Source: Rhizobium sp. L43
GTDB taxonomy: Bacteria > Pseudomonadota > Alphaproteobacteria > Rhizobiales > Rhizobiaceae
Direction: 5' to 3'
DNA: 64,000 bases
NCBI RefSeq assembly: GCF_002531725.1
Contig: NZ_NWSQ01000004.1
Span: 124,001-188,000, forward strand
Part shown: positions 7,661 through 16,915 of the stretch, piece after piece
Position numbering within the stretch: the first letter of the stretch is position 1
How the letters are laid out: each line of letters starts with the position of its first letter
Position numbers and translations under genes: made by a program
Notes under the pieces: model-generated
Told to the model about the DNA's origin: nothing
The model's input: only the letters and a program-made list of their open reading frames with translations
Database searches by the model: none

Positions 7661-9736
7661 TCAGGAGGCGCTGCGTCCGCCGATGAGGTCGCGCTCGATA
7701 TCGGTGGCCTGGCCGAGGCGAGCCTTGTAGACCTCGTAATTCTCCATCACCCGCTGGACGTAGTTCCGCGTTTCGGGGAAGGGGATGCGCTCGATCCAGT
7801 CGACGATCTGGTCGATCGACTTGCCGCGCGGATCGCCGTAACGACCGATCCATTCCGGCACCCGCTTCGGCCCGGCATTGTAGGCAATGAAGGTGAGGAT
7901 ATAGGAGCCGCCGAAGGCGTCGATCTGCTCGCCGAGATAATGGGCGCCGAGTGTGGCGTTATAACCGGCATCGGCCGTCAGCTTGTCTTTCGAATAGGCG
8001 ATGTTGTGGCGCTTGGCCACCGCCTGGGCTGTCCCCGGCAGAAGCTGCAGCAATCCCCGCGCATTCGCAGCTGAAACGGCGGCTGGGTTGAAGGCGCTTT
8101 CCTGCCGGGCGATGGCATAGGCGAGTGCCTTGCCGGAGCCTGTTATATTGGCGTTCGCCGGGATGACGCCGACCGGAAAGGCGAGCGCTGCGACATCGAT
8201 GCCGCGGCCATAGGCGATCTTGCCGATCTGTAGCGACAGATGATGATCGCCGGATTGCTCGGCCTGCGCCGCAAGCACAGCCAGTTCACCGGGGCTTTGC
8301 AGCTGATCGGCGAGTGCGAGATAGAGGATGTCGGCCCGCCATCCATGGCCTGCGGCCTCCAGCCGGGCGATCGCCTGCACGGCTTCTCGTGCCTGGAAGC
8401 GTTGCCGGTCGGCCGTGCTCGGCGAGGGATAGGTGACGTTCAGCGTCTTTCGTCCCAGCTTTTCGGCTGCGAGCTGGCCATAAAAGGTGCCGGGGAAGGT
8501 CGCGGCCTTTGCATAGAATTCGCTGGATTTGCCAGGACCCCCGGCCTCCGCCGCTCGTCCCAGCCAATACCAGGCGCGTGAAACCGAGATCGGTCCGTTT
8601 GAGGTCTGCAAAATCTTGCGGAAGTGTTTTTCCGCGGTTGCCGGATCCTGCAGGCCGCGAAGCGCGTACCATCCGGCATGGAACTCAGCCTCGACGATGT
8701 CAGTCGGGCTCGTTGCGGCGTAATTGGCGACGATGCGATAGGCGGGCTTGAACTGTCCCTGGTCGACGAGACCACGGCTGACGATACGCTGCTCGTTCCA
8801 CCACTCACCGGAGTTGACGAGTTCGCTGCGCTCGGGCGGCATCTGCTCCAGCAGTGCTGCCGCTTCCACATATTTGTCCTGTTTGCGCAGATATTCGATC
8901 CGCGCAAACAGCAGGCCGGCATCGCCGCGCCATTTTGCATCGACGGCGTTGAGCAGCGCGCCGGCATTGCCGGCCTTGGCGTCGACGGCAGCCCAGGCCT
9001 TGTAGAGCGACTGCGCCTGGGCCATGTCGCCGAAGCGCTTGGCCTGCGCCACCCGGCCGCGATACATCAGATAGTCCATCCGTGCCTTATGGTCGGCCGG
9101 CGTCAACAGCGCTGAAAATTCGATGAGGATCTTGTCCTCGGTCGCCTTGTCGAGAGCCTCTCCGCGCCAGACCTTGCGGATATATTTTGCCGCCTGCGCT
9201 TGGTTGCCTGATGCAACCAGCGCCCGGCCGAGGATGACGGCGCCCTGCATCGTCTCGGGCGCGGTATCGCCGAAGGCGGCGAGCACGGCTGATGGGGCGG
9301 GGTTCTCGTCATAGAGCGCACGTTCGGAATAGACGCGCAGCCGCGAAAGGCCCGGCCAGCTCTTCAGCTCCTGCCCAGCGCTGGCGATTTCATAGGAGGG
9401 AACGCCCTTCAATCCGGAAACGGCGATCGCCCAGGTGAGGATATGGCGGTCGAGCGTACCGTCCTGCATGCTGTCGCGGATCGACAGCGCCAGCTGCGGG
9501 TTCTTGTCGGAAAGCGCATCAAGGCCGGATTTCAGGTCGCTGTTGACAGGCGCGATGGCCGGATTGCGCGGAATGGCGCCTGTTGTGATCGATTCCGGCA
9601 TGGCCGTTTCGGGAATGAAGCCGAGCGGCTTGACGCCAGGCATAGGCGTGCTCTCGCCCGGAAGCGGCGAGGCTCCGCTGCCCCACGCGGCGGCGGCGAA
9701 GCCGAAGGCGGACAGAATCAGGACAGCTTTCTTCAT
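7661..9736 (-). CDS. Soluble lytic murein transglycosylase (GH23)
   Basis: This 691-residue periplasmic enzyme cleaves the glycan strands of peptidoglycan to form 1,6-anhydromuropeptides. A signal peptide (MKKAVLIL then a hydrophobic stretch) is present, followed by a long helical, TPR-like superhelix region and a C-terminal SLT domain. The SLT motif ARQESAFNP (catalytic Glu near residue 546), the following ANARGLLQLLPGTA and the AYNAGP motif are intact. I chose ATG 9736 because it begins the signal peptide; an in-frame start 11 codons upstream would spoil it. The gene is divergent from dapA, as in other rhizobia. Confidence 0.9.
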   Translation of the reverse strand: MKKAVLILSAFGFAAAAWGSGASPLPGESTPMPGVKPLGFIPETAMPESITTGAIPRNPAIAPVNSDLKSGLDALSDKNPQLALSIRDSMQDGTLDRHILTWAIAVSGLKGVPSYEIASAGQELKSWPGLSRLRVYSERALYDENPAPSAVLAAFGDTAPETMQGAVILGRALVASGNQAQAAKYIRKVWRGEALDKATEDKILIEFSALLTPADHKARMDYLMYRGRVAQAKRFGDMAQAQSLYKAWAAVDAKAGNAGALLNAVDAKWRGDAGLLFARIEYLRKQDKYVEAAALLEQMPPERSELVNSGEWWNEQRIVSRGLVDQGQFKPAYRIVANYAATSPTDIVEAEFHAGWYALRGLQDPATAEKHFRKILQTSNGPISVSRAWYWLGRAAEAGGPGKSSEFYAKAATFPGTFYGQLAAEKLGRKTLNVTYPSPSTADRQRFQAREAVQAIARLEAAGHGWRADILYLALADQLQSPGELAVLAAQAEQSGDHHLSLQIGKIAYGRGIDVAALAFPVGVIPANANITGSGKALAYAIARQESAFNPAAVSAANARGLLQLLPGTAQAVAKRHNIAYSKDKLTADAGYNATLGAHYLGEQIDAFGGSYILTFIAYNAGPKRVPEWIGRYGDPRGKSIDQIVDWIERIPFPETRNYVQRVMENYEVYKARLGQATDIERDLIGGRSAS

Positions 9737-9948
9737 CCGGGATCTCGCAATGAAAACACGCCCTGCCATTTGGCTAGAGGCATCTTAACGAAACCTTACC
9801 GTACCAGGTAAAATTCATTCACATCTGCTATCGGAATTTGCCCTAAACCGAACTCTACGCGCTTGTCGCGATGATTTCGGCGCTCTATGGTGCGCAAAAT
9901 ATTCATGGAATGCGGCCGAAGCAAGGATTTGGTCGTGAGGAGCTTTGC

Positions 9949-10833
9949 ATGTTCAATGGGTCCATTCCCGCCCTCGTCACCCCTTTCACGGATGCCGGAC
10001 TGATCGACGAAGACAGCTTCGCAGCTCATGTCGACTGGCAGATCAAGGAAGGCAGCGGCGGTCTCGTTCCGGTCGGCACGACAGGCGAATCGCCGACGCT
10101 GTCGCATGCCGAACACAAGCGGGTGGTGGAGCTTTGCATCGAAGTTGCTGCAAAACGCGTTCCCGTCATGGCCGGCGCCGGCTCGAACAATACGCGTGAG
10201 GCGGTCGAGCTTGCCCAGCACGCCGAAAAGGTCGGTGCCGACGCCGTTCTCGTCGTCACCCCCTATTACAACAAGCCGACGCAGAAGGGCTTGATTGCGC
10301 ATTTTTCGGCGATTGCCGAGGCCGTCGATCTGCCGATCTATATCTACAATATCCCCGGCCGCTCGGTGGTCGACATGACACCGGAAACGATGGGTGCGCT
10401 CGCCAAGGCGCACCGGAATATCGTCGGCGTCAAGGATGCGACGGGCAAGATCGAGCGCGTCTCCGAACAGCGCATCACCTGCGGCAAGGATTTCCGGCAG
10501 CTGTCGGGCGAGGATGCGACAGCGCTCGGCTTCAACGCCCATGGCGGCGTCGGCTGTATTTCGGTCACGGCCAATGTCGCCCCGCGCCTCTGCGCCGATT
10601 TCCAGGCGGCGACGCTGGCGGGCGATTACATCAGTGCGTTGGAATATCAGGACCGGCTGATGCCGCTGCACAAGGCGATCTTCCTCGAGCCCGGTCTTTG
10701 CGGCGCCAAATACGGGCTCTCCCGGCTTGGCCGCATGAGCCGCAACGTCCGCTCGCCGCTGCTCTCGACGCTGGAGCCGGCAACGGAAACGGCGATCGAC
10801 GCTGCCCTGCGCCATGCCGGCCTTCTGAACTGA
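9949..10833 (+). CDS. dapA: 4-hydroxy-tetrahydrodipicolinate synthase
   Basis: DapA condenses pyruvate with aspartate semialdehyde, the first committed step to diaminopimelate and lysine. The 294-residue TIM barrel shows the TTGESPT motif (Thr44-Thr45), YYNKPTQ, YNIPGRS (catalytic Tyr133) and the Schiff-base Lys162 in GVKDATG. The length is normal. ATG 9949 has GAGGAG seven bases upstream; longer in-frame starts are not supported. It is followed by smpB, a conserved rhizobial order. Confidence 0.96.
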   Translation: MFNGSIPALVTPFTDAGLIDEDSFAAHVDWQIKEGSGGLVPVGTTGESPTLSHAEHKRVVELCIEVAAKRVPVMAGAGSNNTREAVELAQHAEKVGADAVLVVTPYYNKPTQKGLIAHFSAIAEAVDLPIYIYNIPGRSVVDMTPETMGALAKAHRNIVGVKDATGKIERVSEQRITCGKDFRQLSGEDATALGFNAHGGVGCISVTANVAPRLCADFQAATLAGDYISALEYQDRLMPLHKAIFLEPGLCGAKYGLSRLGRMSRNVRSPLLSTLEPATETAIDAALRHAGLLN

Positions 10834-10836
10834 AGA

Positions 10837-10912
10837 GACCGGCCGTCTTCACAAGGCCGGGTCGTTCCCTTACATAGAGGGTAAGAAAAAGGGGGCGCGG
10901 CTTTTCGCGCCC
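10837..10912 (+). other. Two GC-rich hairpins between dapA and smpB
   Basis: CCGGCC (10839-10844) pairs with GGCCGG (10855-10860) just after the dapA stop. GGGCGCG (10893-10899) pairs with CGCGCCC (10906-10912) 20 bases before smpB. Neither is followed by a clear T-run, so a terminator call is weak; they could slow or stabilise the dapA-smpB transcript. Confidence 0.4.
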
Positions 10913-10931
10913 TAAGCAATGGAATATCGTC

Positions 10932-11411
10932 ATGGCCCCCAAAGGCAGCCAGCGCGTGGTGAACAAGGTCGTGGCCGAAAACCGCAAGGCCCGCTTCAAC
11001 TACGAGATCATCGATACCTACGAGGCCGGCCTCGTGCTGATGGGCACGGAGGTCAAGTCGCTGCGCGAAGGCAAGGCCAATATCGCCGAATCCTATGCGT
11101 CGGATGAGGGGGGCGAGATCTGGCTGATCAATTCCTACCTGCCGGAATATCTTCAGGCGAACCGCTTCAATCACGAACCGCGCCGGCGCCGCAAGCTGCT
11201 GCTGTCGGGCCGTGAGATCCATCGCCTGCGCTCTGCCGTCAACCGTGAGGGCATGACGCTGATCCCGCTGAAGATCTATTTCAACGACCGGGGTCGGGCG
11301 AAGATGGAGTTGGCGCTCGCCAAGGGTAAGAAATTGCACGATAAGCGCGAGTCCGAGAAGGAGCGCGATTGGAACCGGCAGAAGAGCCGCCTGCTCAAGG
11401 ATAGAGGCTGA
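10932..11411 (+). CDS. smpB: SsrA-binding protein SmpB
   Basis: SmpB binds tmRNA and delivers it to stalled ribosomes for trans-translation. The 159-residue product has the family hallmarks: an N-terminal [11 protein letters not shown] segment, the [14 protein letters not shown] stretch near residues 38-51, the [12 protein letters not shown] region near 80-91, and a basic C-terminal tail ending near KKLHDKRE and DRNRQK-like residues that inserts into the decoding centre. It is 98 bases after dapA. Confidence 0.96.
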   Translation: MAPKGSQRVVNKVVAENRKARFNYEIIDTYEAGLVLMGTEVKSLREGKANIAESYASDEGGEIWLINSYLPEYLQANRFNHEPRRRRKLLLSGREIHRLRSAVNREGMTLIPLKIYFNDRGRAKMELALAKGKKLHDKRESEKERDWNRQKSRLLKDRG

Positions 11412-11466
11412 CGGGATCGGCTGGCGATGCTGCCACCGCTGTGTCTTGACCGCTTACCCTGAAATA

Positions 11467-11502
11467 GGAAAAGCCGGCCGCGCTGTGACGAGCGGGCCGG
11501 CC
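11467..11502 (-). terminator. Hairpin terminator between convergent smpB and NYN gene
   Basis: GCCGGCCGCGCT (11473-11484) pairs with AGCGGGCCGGC (11491-11501) with one irregular base. On the minus strand the stem is followed by TTTTCC, so it fits best as the terminator of the NYN gene and may also stop smpB transcripts. Confidence 0.65.
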
Positions 11503-11519
11503 ATAACGTGTAAATCCAC

Positions 11520-12101
11520 TTAGTCCTCGAAATCGCTCGCCGGTGCGACTTCGGCCGGGCGTGGGGCCCGTTCGGCGGGATCGCGACCGATTTCGGCCTT
11601 CAACGACAAGAGATCGATGAAATGATCGGCCTGGCGGCGCAGGTCATCGGCGATCATCGGCGGCTGGGTCGCCATGGTCGAAATGACAGAGACCTTGCGG
11701 CCTCTGCGCTGCAACGCTTCGACGAGGTTGGTGAAGTCACCGTCGCCCGAGAAGATCACGAGATGATCGACCGTTTCGGATTGTTCCATGGCGTCGATTG
11801 CAAGCTCGATGTCCATGTTGCCCTTGATCTTTCGGCGACCCATGGAATCTGTGAATTCCTTGGCGGGCTTGGTGACGACTTTATAGCCGTTATAGTCGAG
11901 CCAATCGATCAGTGGTCGGATCGACGAATATTCCTGATCCTCGATCAGAGCGGTATAATAGTAGGCGCGCAGCAGGTAGCCGCGTTTCTGAAATGCTTTC
12001 AAGAGCTTACGGTAATCTATGTCGAAGCCGAGGCTTTTGGATGCAGCGTAGAGGTTGGCGCCGTCAATGAAGAGTGCAATTTTTTCGCGTGGGTCAAACA
12101 T
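11520..12101 (-). CDS. NYN-domain (LabA/DUF88-type) protein
   Basis: This 193-residue protein is a NYN domain of the LabA/DUF88 group, a PIN-like metal-dependent RNase fold. The conserved acidic residues are visible: FIDGANLY near residues 11-18, the KGNMDIELAIDAM segment near 92-104 and FSGDGDF near 117-123. The C-terminal 25 residues are Pro/Ala-rich and probably disordered. It likely processes RNA, but no substrate can be read from sequence. It is convergent with smpB and divergent from rpoZ; the roughly 300-base gap upstream holds no convincing gene. Confidence 0.85.
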   Translation of the reverse strand: MFDPREKIALFIDGANLYAASKSLGFDIDYRKLLKAFQKRGYLLRAYYYTALIEDQEYSSIRPLIDWLDYNGYKVVTKPAKEFTDSMGRRKIKGNMDIELAIDAMEQSETVDHLVIFSGDGDFTNLVEALQRRGRKVSVISTMATQPPMIADDLRRQADHFIDLLSLKAEIGRDPAERAPRPAEVAPASDFED

Positions 12102-12399
12102 CGCTTACCAATCCAATGAGAGCAATCGAAATCCGCAAGTGCCAAACGTCAATAAAAACAATAGGTTGTTTTGTCGTTTTCGATCCGGTCCTTACTTTAT
12201 GGATTATTCATATACGAAAGATTTAGGGCACGATTCGGCATATTCCAAGCAACCAGAGGTGGAATTGTGACGTTCTCCATGGAAATTTAGCTCAGCCGCG
12301 GATAAAGACGAGGGGAGCCGGAATGAAAAACTTGTATTTGCCCGGTTTTAATTGTATCGGGCGTGTTAATCCCGAAATGACGACCGTAAAGGACAGGCA

Positions 12400-12804
12400 A
12401 TGGCCCGTGTCACAGTTGAAGATTGCATCGACAAGGTGGAGAACCGCTTCGAGCTGGTTCTGCTCGCCAGCCACCGCGCCCGGCTGATTTCCCAGGGCGC
12501 CTCGATCACCATCGATCGCGACAACGACAAGAACCCGGTCGTGGCGCTGCGCGAAATCGCCGACGAGACGCTTTCGCCTGATGACCTCAAGGAAGATCTG
12601 ATCCATTCGCTGCAGAAGCATGTCGAAGTCGATGAGCCCGAGCCCGATCCGGCAAGCATGATCGCCGCCGGCGGTGTCGCCGCAGCCGACAGCGAAGAGC
12701 AGGACGACCTGCCGGAAACGATCACTTTCGACCAGATGTCGGAAGAAGAACTGCTTGCCGGCATCGAAGGCCTGGTGCCGCCGGAAAAGAGCGACGACTA
12801 CTAA
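12400..12804 (+). CDS. rpoZ: RNA polymerase omega subunit
   Basis: Omega helps assemble RNA polymerase and contributes to a ppGpp-binding site with beta-prime in other Proteobacteria. The 134-residue product starts MARVTVEDC and has the [19 protein letters not shown] helix segment typical of omega, then a long acidic C-terminal tail. The length is usual for Rhizobiales. It sits directly upstream of the (p)ppGpp enzyme gene, with a strong terminator between them. Confidence 0.95.
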   Translation: MARVTVEDCIDKVENRFELVLLASHRARLISQGASITIDRDNDKNPVVALREIADETLSPDDLKEDLIHSLQKHVEVDEPEPDPASMIAAGGVAAADSEEQDDLPETITFDQMSEEELLAGIEGLVPPEKSDDY

Positions 12805-12935
12805 GCGCCGAGACCGGATCTCCGTCGCATTGGTCGGATGCGACACGGAAACAGTTTCATGCGATGCAAAAGCGCGATGATTACCAATCGTCAATCTTGC
12901 GCCTTTATTGCTTAGGCATATTATTGCCCATGTGT

Positions 12936-12970
12936 GCGCCAATCGTTGATTGGCGCGCTTTTATTTTTAT
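12936..12970 (+). terminator. Strong intrinsic terminator between rpoZ and rsh
   Basis: GCGCCAATC (12936-12944) pairs perfectly with GATTGGCGC (12948-12956) around a 3-base loop and is followed by GCTTTTATTTTTAT. Its T-run ends 15 bases before the rsh start codon and just before the rsh ribosome site (CGGAG, 12971-12975). It is far from the rpoZ stop (about 130 bases), so it lies in the rsh leader. Confidence 0.88.
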
Positions 12971-12985
12971 CGGAGTGGCTTTGGA

Positions 12986-15220
12986 ATGATGCGGCAGTAC
13001 GAGCTCGTGGAGCGGGTTCAGCAATACAAGCCCGATGCCAATGAAGCACTGCTGAACAAAGCCTATGTGTACGCCATGCAGAAACATGGCCAGCAAAAGC
13101 GCGCCAGCGGCGATCCCTATATTTCCCATCCGCTCGAAGTCGCCGCCATCCTCACCGACATGCATCTCGATGAATCGACGATCGCAGTCGCTCTGCTGCA
13201 CGATACGATCGAGGATACGACGGCGACGCGCGCCGAGATCGACGAACTCTTCGGCGAGGATATCGGCCGCCTGGTCGAGGGCCTGACGAAGATCAAGAAG
13301 CTCGATCTCGTCACCAAGAAGGCCAAGCAGGCGGAAAATCTGCGCAAGCTGCTGCTCGCCATTTCAGACGATGTGCGCGTGCTGCTCGTCAAACTCGCCG
13401 ATCGCCTGCACAATATGCGCACCCTCGACCACATGTCGGCCGACAAACGCGCCCGCATCTCCGAGGAAACGATGGAAATCTATGCGCCGCTTGCCGGCCG
13501 CATGGGCATGCAGGACATGCGCGAGGAGCTGGAGGAGCTCTCCTTCCGCCATATGAACCCGGAGGCCTACGAGACCGTCACCAAAAGGCTGGAAGAGCTT
13601 TCCAAGCGCAACGAGGGCATCGTCAAGAAGATCGAGGCCGAACTGCGCGACTTGCTGGTGGCGAGCGGCCTGACGAGCGCCTATGTCAAGGGCCGGCAGA
13701 AGAAGCCCTATTCGGTCTTCCGCAAAATGCAGTCGAAGTCGCTTTCCTTCGAGCAGCTTTCCGATGTCTACGGCTTCCGCCTGATCGTCGAGGACATCCC
13801 GTCCTGTTATCGGGCGCTCGGCATCGTCCACACCCGCTGGCGCGTCGTGCCCGGCCGTTTCAAGGACTATATCTCGACGCCGAAGCAGAACGATTACCGT
13901 TCGCTGCACACCACCATCGTCGGACCCTCCAGCCAGCGCATCGAGCTGCAGATCCGCACCAAGCGCATGCATGAAATCGCCGAATTCGGCATCGCCGCCC
14001 ACACGCTCTATAAGGACGGCGCCACCAATGCCGACGGCGACATCCTTTCGCGTGAATCCAATGCCTATTCCTGGTTGCGCCATACGATCGAGGCTCTGGC
14101 CGAGGGCGACAGCCCCGAGGAATTCCTCGAACACACCAAGCTCGAACTCTTCCAGGACCAGGTGTTCTGCTTCACGCCGAAGGGCAAGCTGATTGCCCTG
14201 CCGCGGGGCGCCACCCCGATCGATTTCGCCTATGCGGTGCACACCAATATCGGCGATACCACGGTCGGCGCCAAGATCAACGGCCGCATCATGCCGTTGG
14301 TGACGCGGCTTGCCAATGGCGACGAGGTCGAGATCATCCGCTCCGGCGTGCAGGTTCCGCCCGCCGCCTGGGAGGAGATCGTCGTCACCGGCAAGGCGCG
14401 CGCCGCCATCCGCCGCGCCACCCGCATGGCGATCCGCAAGCAATATGCCGGCCTCGGCCACCGCATTCTCGAGCGCACCTTCGACAGGGCCGGCAAGATT
14501 TTCTCGCGCGAGGCGATGAAGCCGGCGCTGCACCGTCTCGGTCAGAAGGATGTCGAGGATGCGATCGCCGCCGTCGGCCGCGGCGAGATGTCCTCGCTCG
14601 ACGTGCTGCGCGCCGTCTATCCCGACCATCAGGATGAACGCGTCACCGTCAAGCCCTCCGGCGATGACGGCTGGTTCAACGTCCGCAGCGCCGCCGGCAT
14701 GATCTTCAAGATCCCCGGCAAGGCCAAGCCCGGGCCCGACGGCCGCCATCCGGAAGTCGACGCCGACATCGATATCGGGCCGATTCGCGGCCTGTCCGGC
14801 AATGTCGACGTCAAGTTCGCATCGACCGGCGCCGTGCCGGGCGATCGCATCGTCGGCATCATGGACCAGGGCAAGGGCATCACCATCTATCCGATCCAGT
14901 CGCCGAGCCTGCAGCGGTTCGACGATCAGCCCGACCGCTGGATCGACGTCCGCTGGGATCTCGATGAAGCCAACAAGTCGCGTTTCATGGCGCGCATCAT
15001 GGTCAATGGGTTGAATGAGCCCGGCACGCTTGCCAAGGTCGCCCAGACGGTTGCAGGCCTCGACGTCAATATCCGGTTGTTGAACACGGTGCGCGTCGCG
15101 GCCGATTTCACCGAAATGATGCTCGAGGTCGAGGTCTGGGACCTGCGCCAGCTCAATCAACTGCTCGCTCAGATGAAGGATCTGGATTGCATCGCCACGG
15201 TGCGGCGGCTCTACGAGTAA
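12986..15220 (+). CDS. rsh: Bifunctional (p)ppGpp synthetase/hydrolase (RelA/SpoT family)
   Basis: Rsh makes and degrades (p)ppGpp to drive the stringent response. The 744-residue protein has, in order, an HD hydrolase domain with His48 and the HD pair at 72-73 in LLHDTIEDT, a synthetase domain (about 215-345, with the RLIVEDI and FKDYISTPKQNDYRSLHT motifs), a TGS domain (about 400-460), and a C-terminal ACT domain. The intact HDxxED-like motif argues for hydrolase activity, so this is the single bifunctional enzyme typical of alphaproteobacteria. I chose the first of two adjacent ATGs (12986, 12989) after CGGAGTGG; a longer frame would begin inside the terminator. Confidence 0.94.
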   Translation: MMRQYELVERVQQYKPDANEALLNKAYVYAMQKHGQQKRASGDPYISHPLEVAAILTDMHLDESTIAVALLHDTIEDTTATRAEIDELFGEDIGRLVEGLTKIKKLDLVTKKAKQAENLRKLLLAISDDVRVLLVKLADRLHNMRTLDHMSADKRARISEETMEIYAPLAGRMGMQDMREELEELSFRHMNPEAYETVTKRLEELSKRNEGIVKKIEAELRDLLVASGLTSAYVKGRQKKPYSVFRKMQSKSLSFEQLSDVYGFRLIVEDIPSCYRALGIVHTRWRVVPGRFKDYISTPKQNDYRSLHTTIVGPSSQRIELQIRTKRMHEIAEFGIAAHTLYKDGATNADGDILSRESNAYSWLRHTIEALAEGDSPEEFLEHTKLELFQDQVFCFTPKGKLIALPRGATPIDFAYAVHTNIGDTTVGAKINGRIMPLVTRLANGDEVEIIRSGVQVPPAAWEEIVVTGKARAAIRRATRMAIRKQYAGLGHRILERTFDRAGKIFSREAMKPALHRLGQKDVEDAIAAVGRGEMSSLDVLRAVYPDHQDERVTVKPSGDDGWFNVRSAAGMIFKIPGKAKPGPDGRHPEVDADIDIGPIRGLSGNVDVKFASTGAVPGDRIVGIMDQGKGITIYPIQSPSLQRFDDQPDRWIDVRWDLDEANKSRFMARIMVNGLNEPGTLAKVAQTVAGLDVNIRLLNTVRVAADFTEMMLEVEVWDLRQLNQLLAQMKDLDCIATVRRLYE

Positions 15221-15414
15221 GCTTTTGTTAAGCCTGCCGCCGGCTGGGTCGAAAAATTGCACATTTTGTGATCGTTTTATGGTCGGAGTAGCGCATCCAA
15301 AAGGCAAGCAATGCGCCTGGTGCATGGCTGTCTCCATGTTGCGGCGGTGGTAATTAACCTCTGTCGGGACTATCTTCTGGTCATCGAAACGCAAACAGAA
15401 GATGAGACAAGGTA

Positions 15415-15564
15415 ATGTTTGACCCTATCAGGAAAATTGCTCGCGCCCTTCGCGCTCCGACTGCCCAGGAGCGTGAAATGGCATATTTGAACGGCTCGTT
15501 CGATCGTATCGATCTCGAGTTTCGTCAGCGCCAGGTCGACCGCGGTCTGTTCCGCAATCGCTGA
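15415..15564 (+). CDS. Small DUF3563-type protein (49 aa)
   Basis: This 49-residue protein resembles the DUF3563 family of small rhizobial proteins: it starts MFDPIRKIARALRAP and has the family-like stretches QEREMAYLNGS and DRIDLEFRQRQVDRGLF. It is basic and amphipathic, without a signal peptide. The function is unknown. The reading frame starts after ACAAGGTA and ends before a hairpin-prone stretch (GTTATGCATAAC near 15600). The family call is from memory of the sequence pattern, but the coding nature is supported by the clear conserved pattern. Confidence 0.75.
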   Translation: MFDPIRKIARALRAPTAQEREMAYLNGSFDRIDLEFRQRQVDRGLFRNR

Positions 15565-15723
15565 TACCAGACTTTTATACTTGAGATGGGTGAGGGACGT
15601 TATGCATAACGGACGCCCCTCGGCATGAAGAAGCTCCTCTCCGCTGTCGGGACTGAGCTGTTTTTTCGGCGGTGTCATTTGCCGCTCTTGTCATGGTCAT
15701 GTGCGCTGCACTAAATACCGGCC

Positions 15724-16314
15724 ATGTTGTTTCGCCGTCGCAAGCCCGCGGGATTCAAGGAAAAGATGCGAGAGCTTCTATGGCCCCGCAAAGGTTTCCT
15801 TCGCCCGATCCGTTACCTCTCCATGCGCATCCTGCGCCTGAGCGCTTCTCCGCATGCGGTTGCGGCCGGCGTCGCTGCGGGTGTCTTCGTCTCGTGGACG
15901 CCTTTCATCGGCGTACATTTCGTCATGGCCTTCGTCATCACCTATTTCCTCTCCGGCAGTATGGTGGCCGCCGCCCTCGGTTGCGCGGCCTTCGGCAATC
16001 CGCTGACCTATCCCTTCATCTGGGGCATCACCTGGGAGATCGGGCATCTGCTGCTCAGCCGTGAGGATCATCTGGCCGGTCAGACGGTGGATCTCGCCGC
16101 CCTTTTTCACAAGCTGAACTTCACTGAGCTATGGAAGCCGGTGCTGGAACCGATGCTGGTCGGCGCCATTCCGCCGGCGATCGTCACCTCCGTTGCGCTC
16201 TATGCGCTGACATTCTACACCGTGAAGGGGTTTCAGACGCGCCGCCACACACGGCTGCTGGAGCGGGCGCGCCTGCGTCTGGCGAGCCCGGCCGGCGACA
16301 TGCCGAGCGTATGA
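15724..16314 (+). CDS. DUF2062 membrane protein
   Basis: This 196-residue protein has a basic N-terminus and hydrophobic segments at about residues 44-75, 78-105 and 140-165, matching DUF2062 integral membrane proteins. The pattern SPHAVAAGVAAGVFVSWTPF and the FGNPLTYPFIW stretch are typical. The function is unknown. It lies between rsh and acpS on the same strand, a place it holds in other rhizobia, and is followed by acpS after 38 bases. Confidence 0.85.
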   Translation: MLFRRRKPAGFKEKMRELLWPRKGFLRPIRYLSMRILRLSASPHAVAAGVAAGVFVSWTPFIGVHFVMAFVITYFLSGSMVAAALGCAAFGNPLTYPFIWGITWEIGHLLLSREDHLAGQTVDLAALFHKLNFTELWKPVLEPMLVGAIPPAIVTSVALYALTFYTVKGFQTRRHTRLLERARLRLASPAGDMPSV

Positions 16315-16352
16315 GCCTGAACAAGAATTCTTAAGCGACGGAAGGTTCCGGC

Positions 16353-16757
16353 ATGATCATCGGCATTGGCAGCGATCTGATCGACATTCGCCGCGTCGAG
16401 AAATCCATCGAGCGCTTCGGCGACCGCTTCACCCATCGCTGCTTCACCGAGATCGAGCGCGCGCGTTCCGACCGCAGGGCGAATCGTGGCGCATCCTACG
16501 CCAAACGTTTCGCCGCCAAGGAGGCCTGTTCCAAGGCGCTCGGCACCGGTATCGCCCAGGGCGTCTTCTGGAAGGACATGGGCGTCGTCAACCTGCCGAG
16601 CGGCAAGCCGACCATGCTTCTGACCGGCGGCGCCGCGGCAATTCTCGAATCGATGCTGCCCGCGGGCCACCGGCCGGCCATTCATTTGACAATAACGGAT
16701 GATTATCCCTTGGCGCAGGCCTTCGTGATTATCGAGGCGTTGCCCGAGAGCGTATGA
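16353..16757 (+). CDS. acpS: Holo-[acyl-carrier-protein] synthase
   Basis: AcpS transfers 4'-phosphopantetheine from CoA to apo-ACP, activating fatty-acid synthesis. The 134-residue enzyme shows GIGSDLIDI with metal ligand Asp8 and the [15 protein letters not shown] motif with Glu57. Length is normal. It precedes lepB on the same strand, separated by about 160 bases. Confidence 0.95.
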   Translation: MIIGIGSDLIDIRRVEKSIERFGDRFTHRCFTEIERARSDRRANRGASYAKRFAAKEACSKALGTGIAQGVFWKDMGVVNLPSGKPTMLLTGGAAAILESMLPAGHRPAIHLTITDDYPLAQAFVIIEALPESV

Positions 16758-16915
16758 TCGCGAACCTCGGGAGCGTTTGACGCGACCTCGGAAGCGTACT
16801 ATCGCGACCTCTCGTCGCTTTTGATGCTGTCGCCATTGCCGCAACCGGCCGAAGCCGCTAGAGAGAACGACAGAAAGAATTGCGCCGCCGCGGCGTCTTG
16901 AAGGAATAAGACTGC

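Noticed and set aside
12055-12399. Small plus-strand frames upstream of rpoZ
   Set aside because: One overlaps the NYN gene start and the other runs into rpoZ out of frame; neither has a ribosome site or family pattern.
13364-15394. 676-codon minus-strand open frame over rsh
   Set aside because: It is antisense to a well-conserved rsh and has shadow-type composition (Asp/Gly/His-rich).
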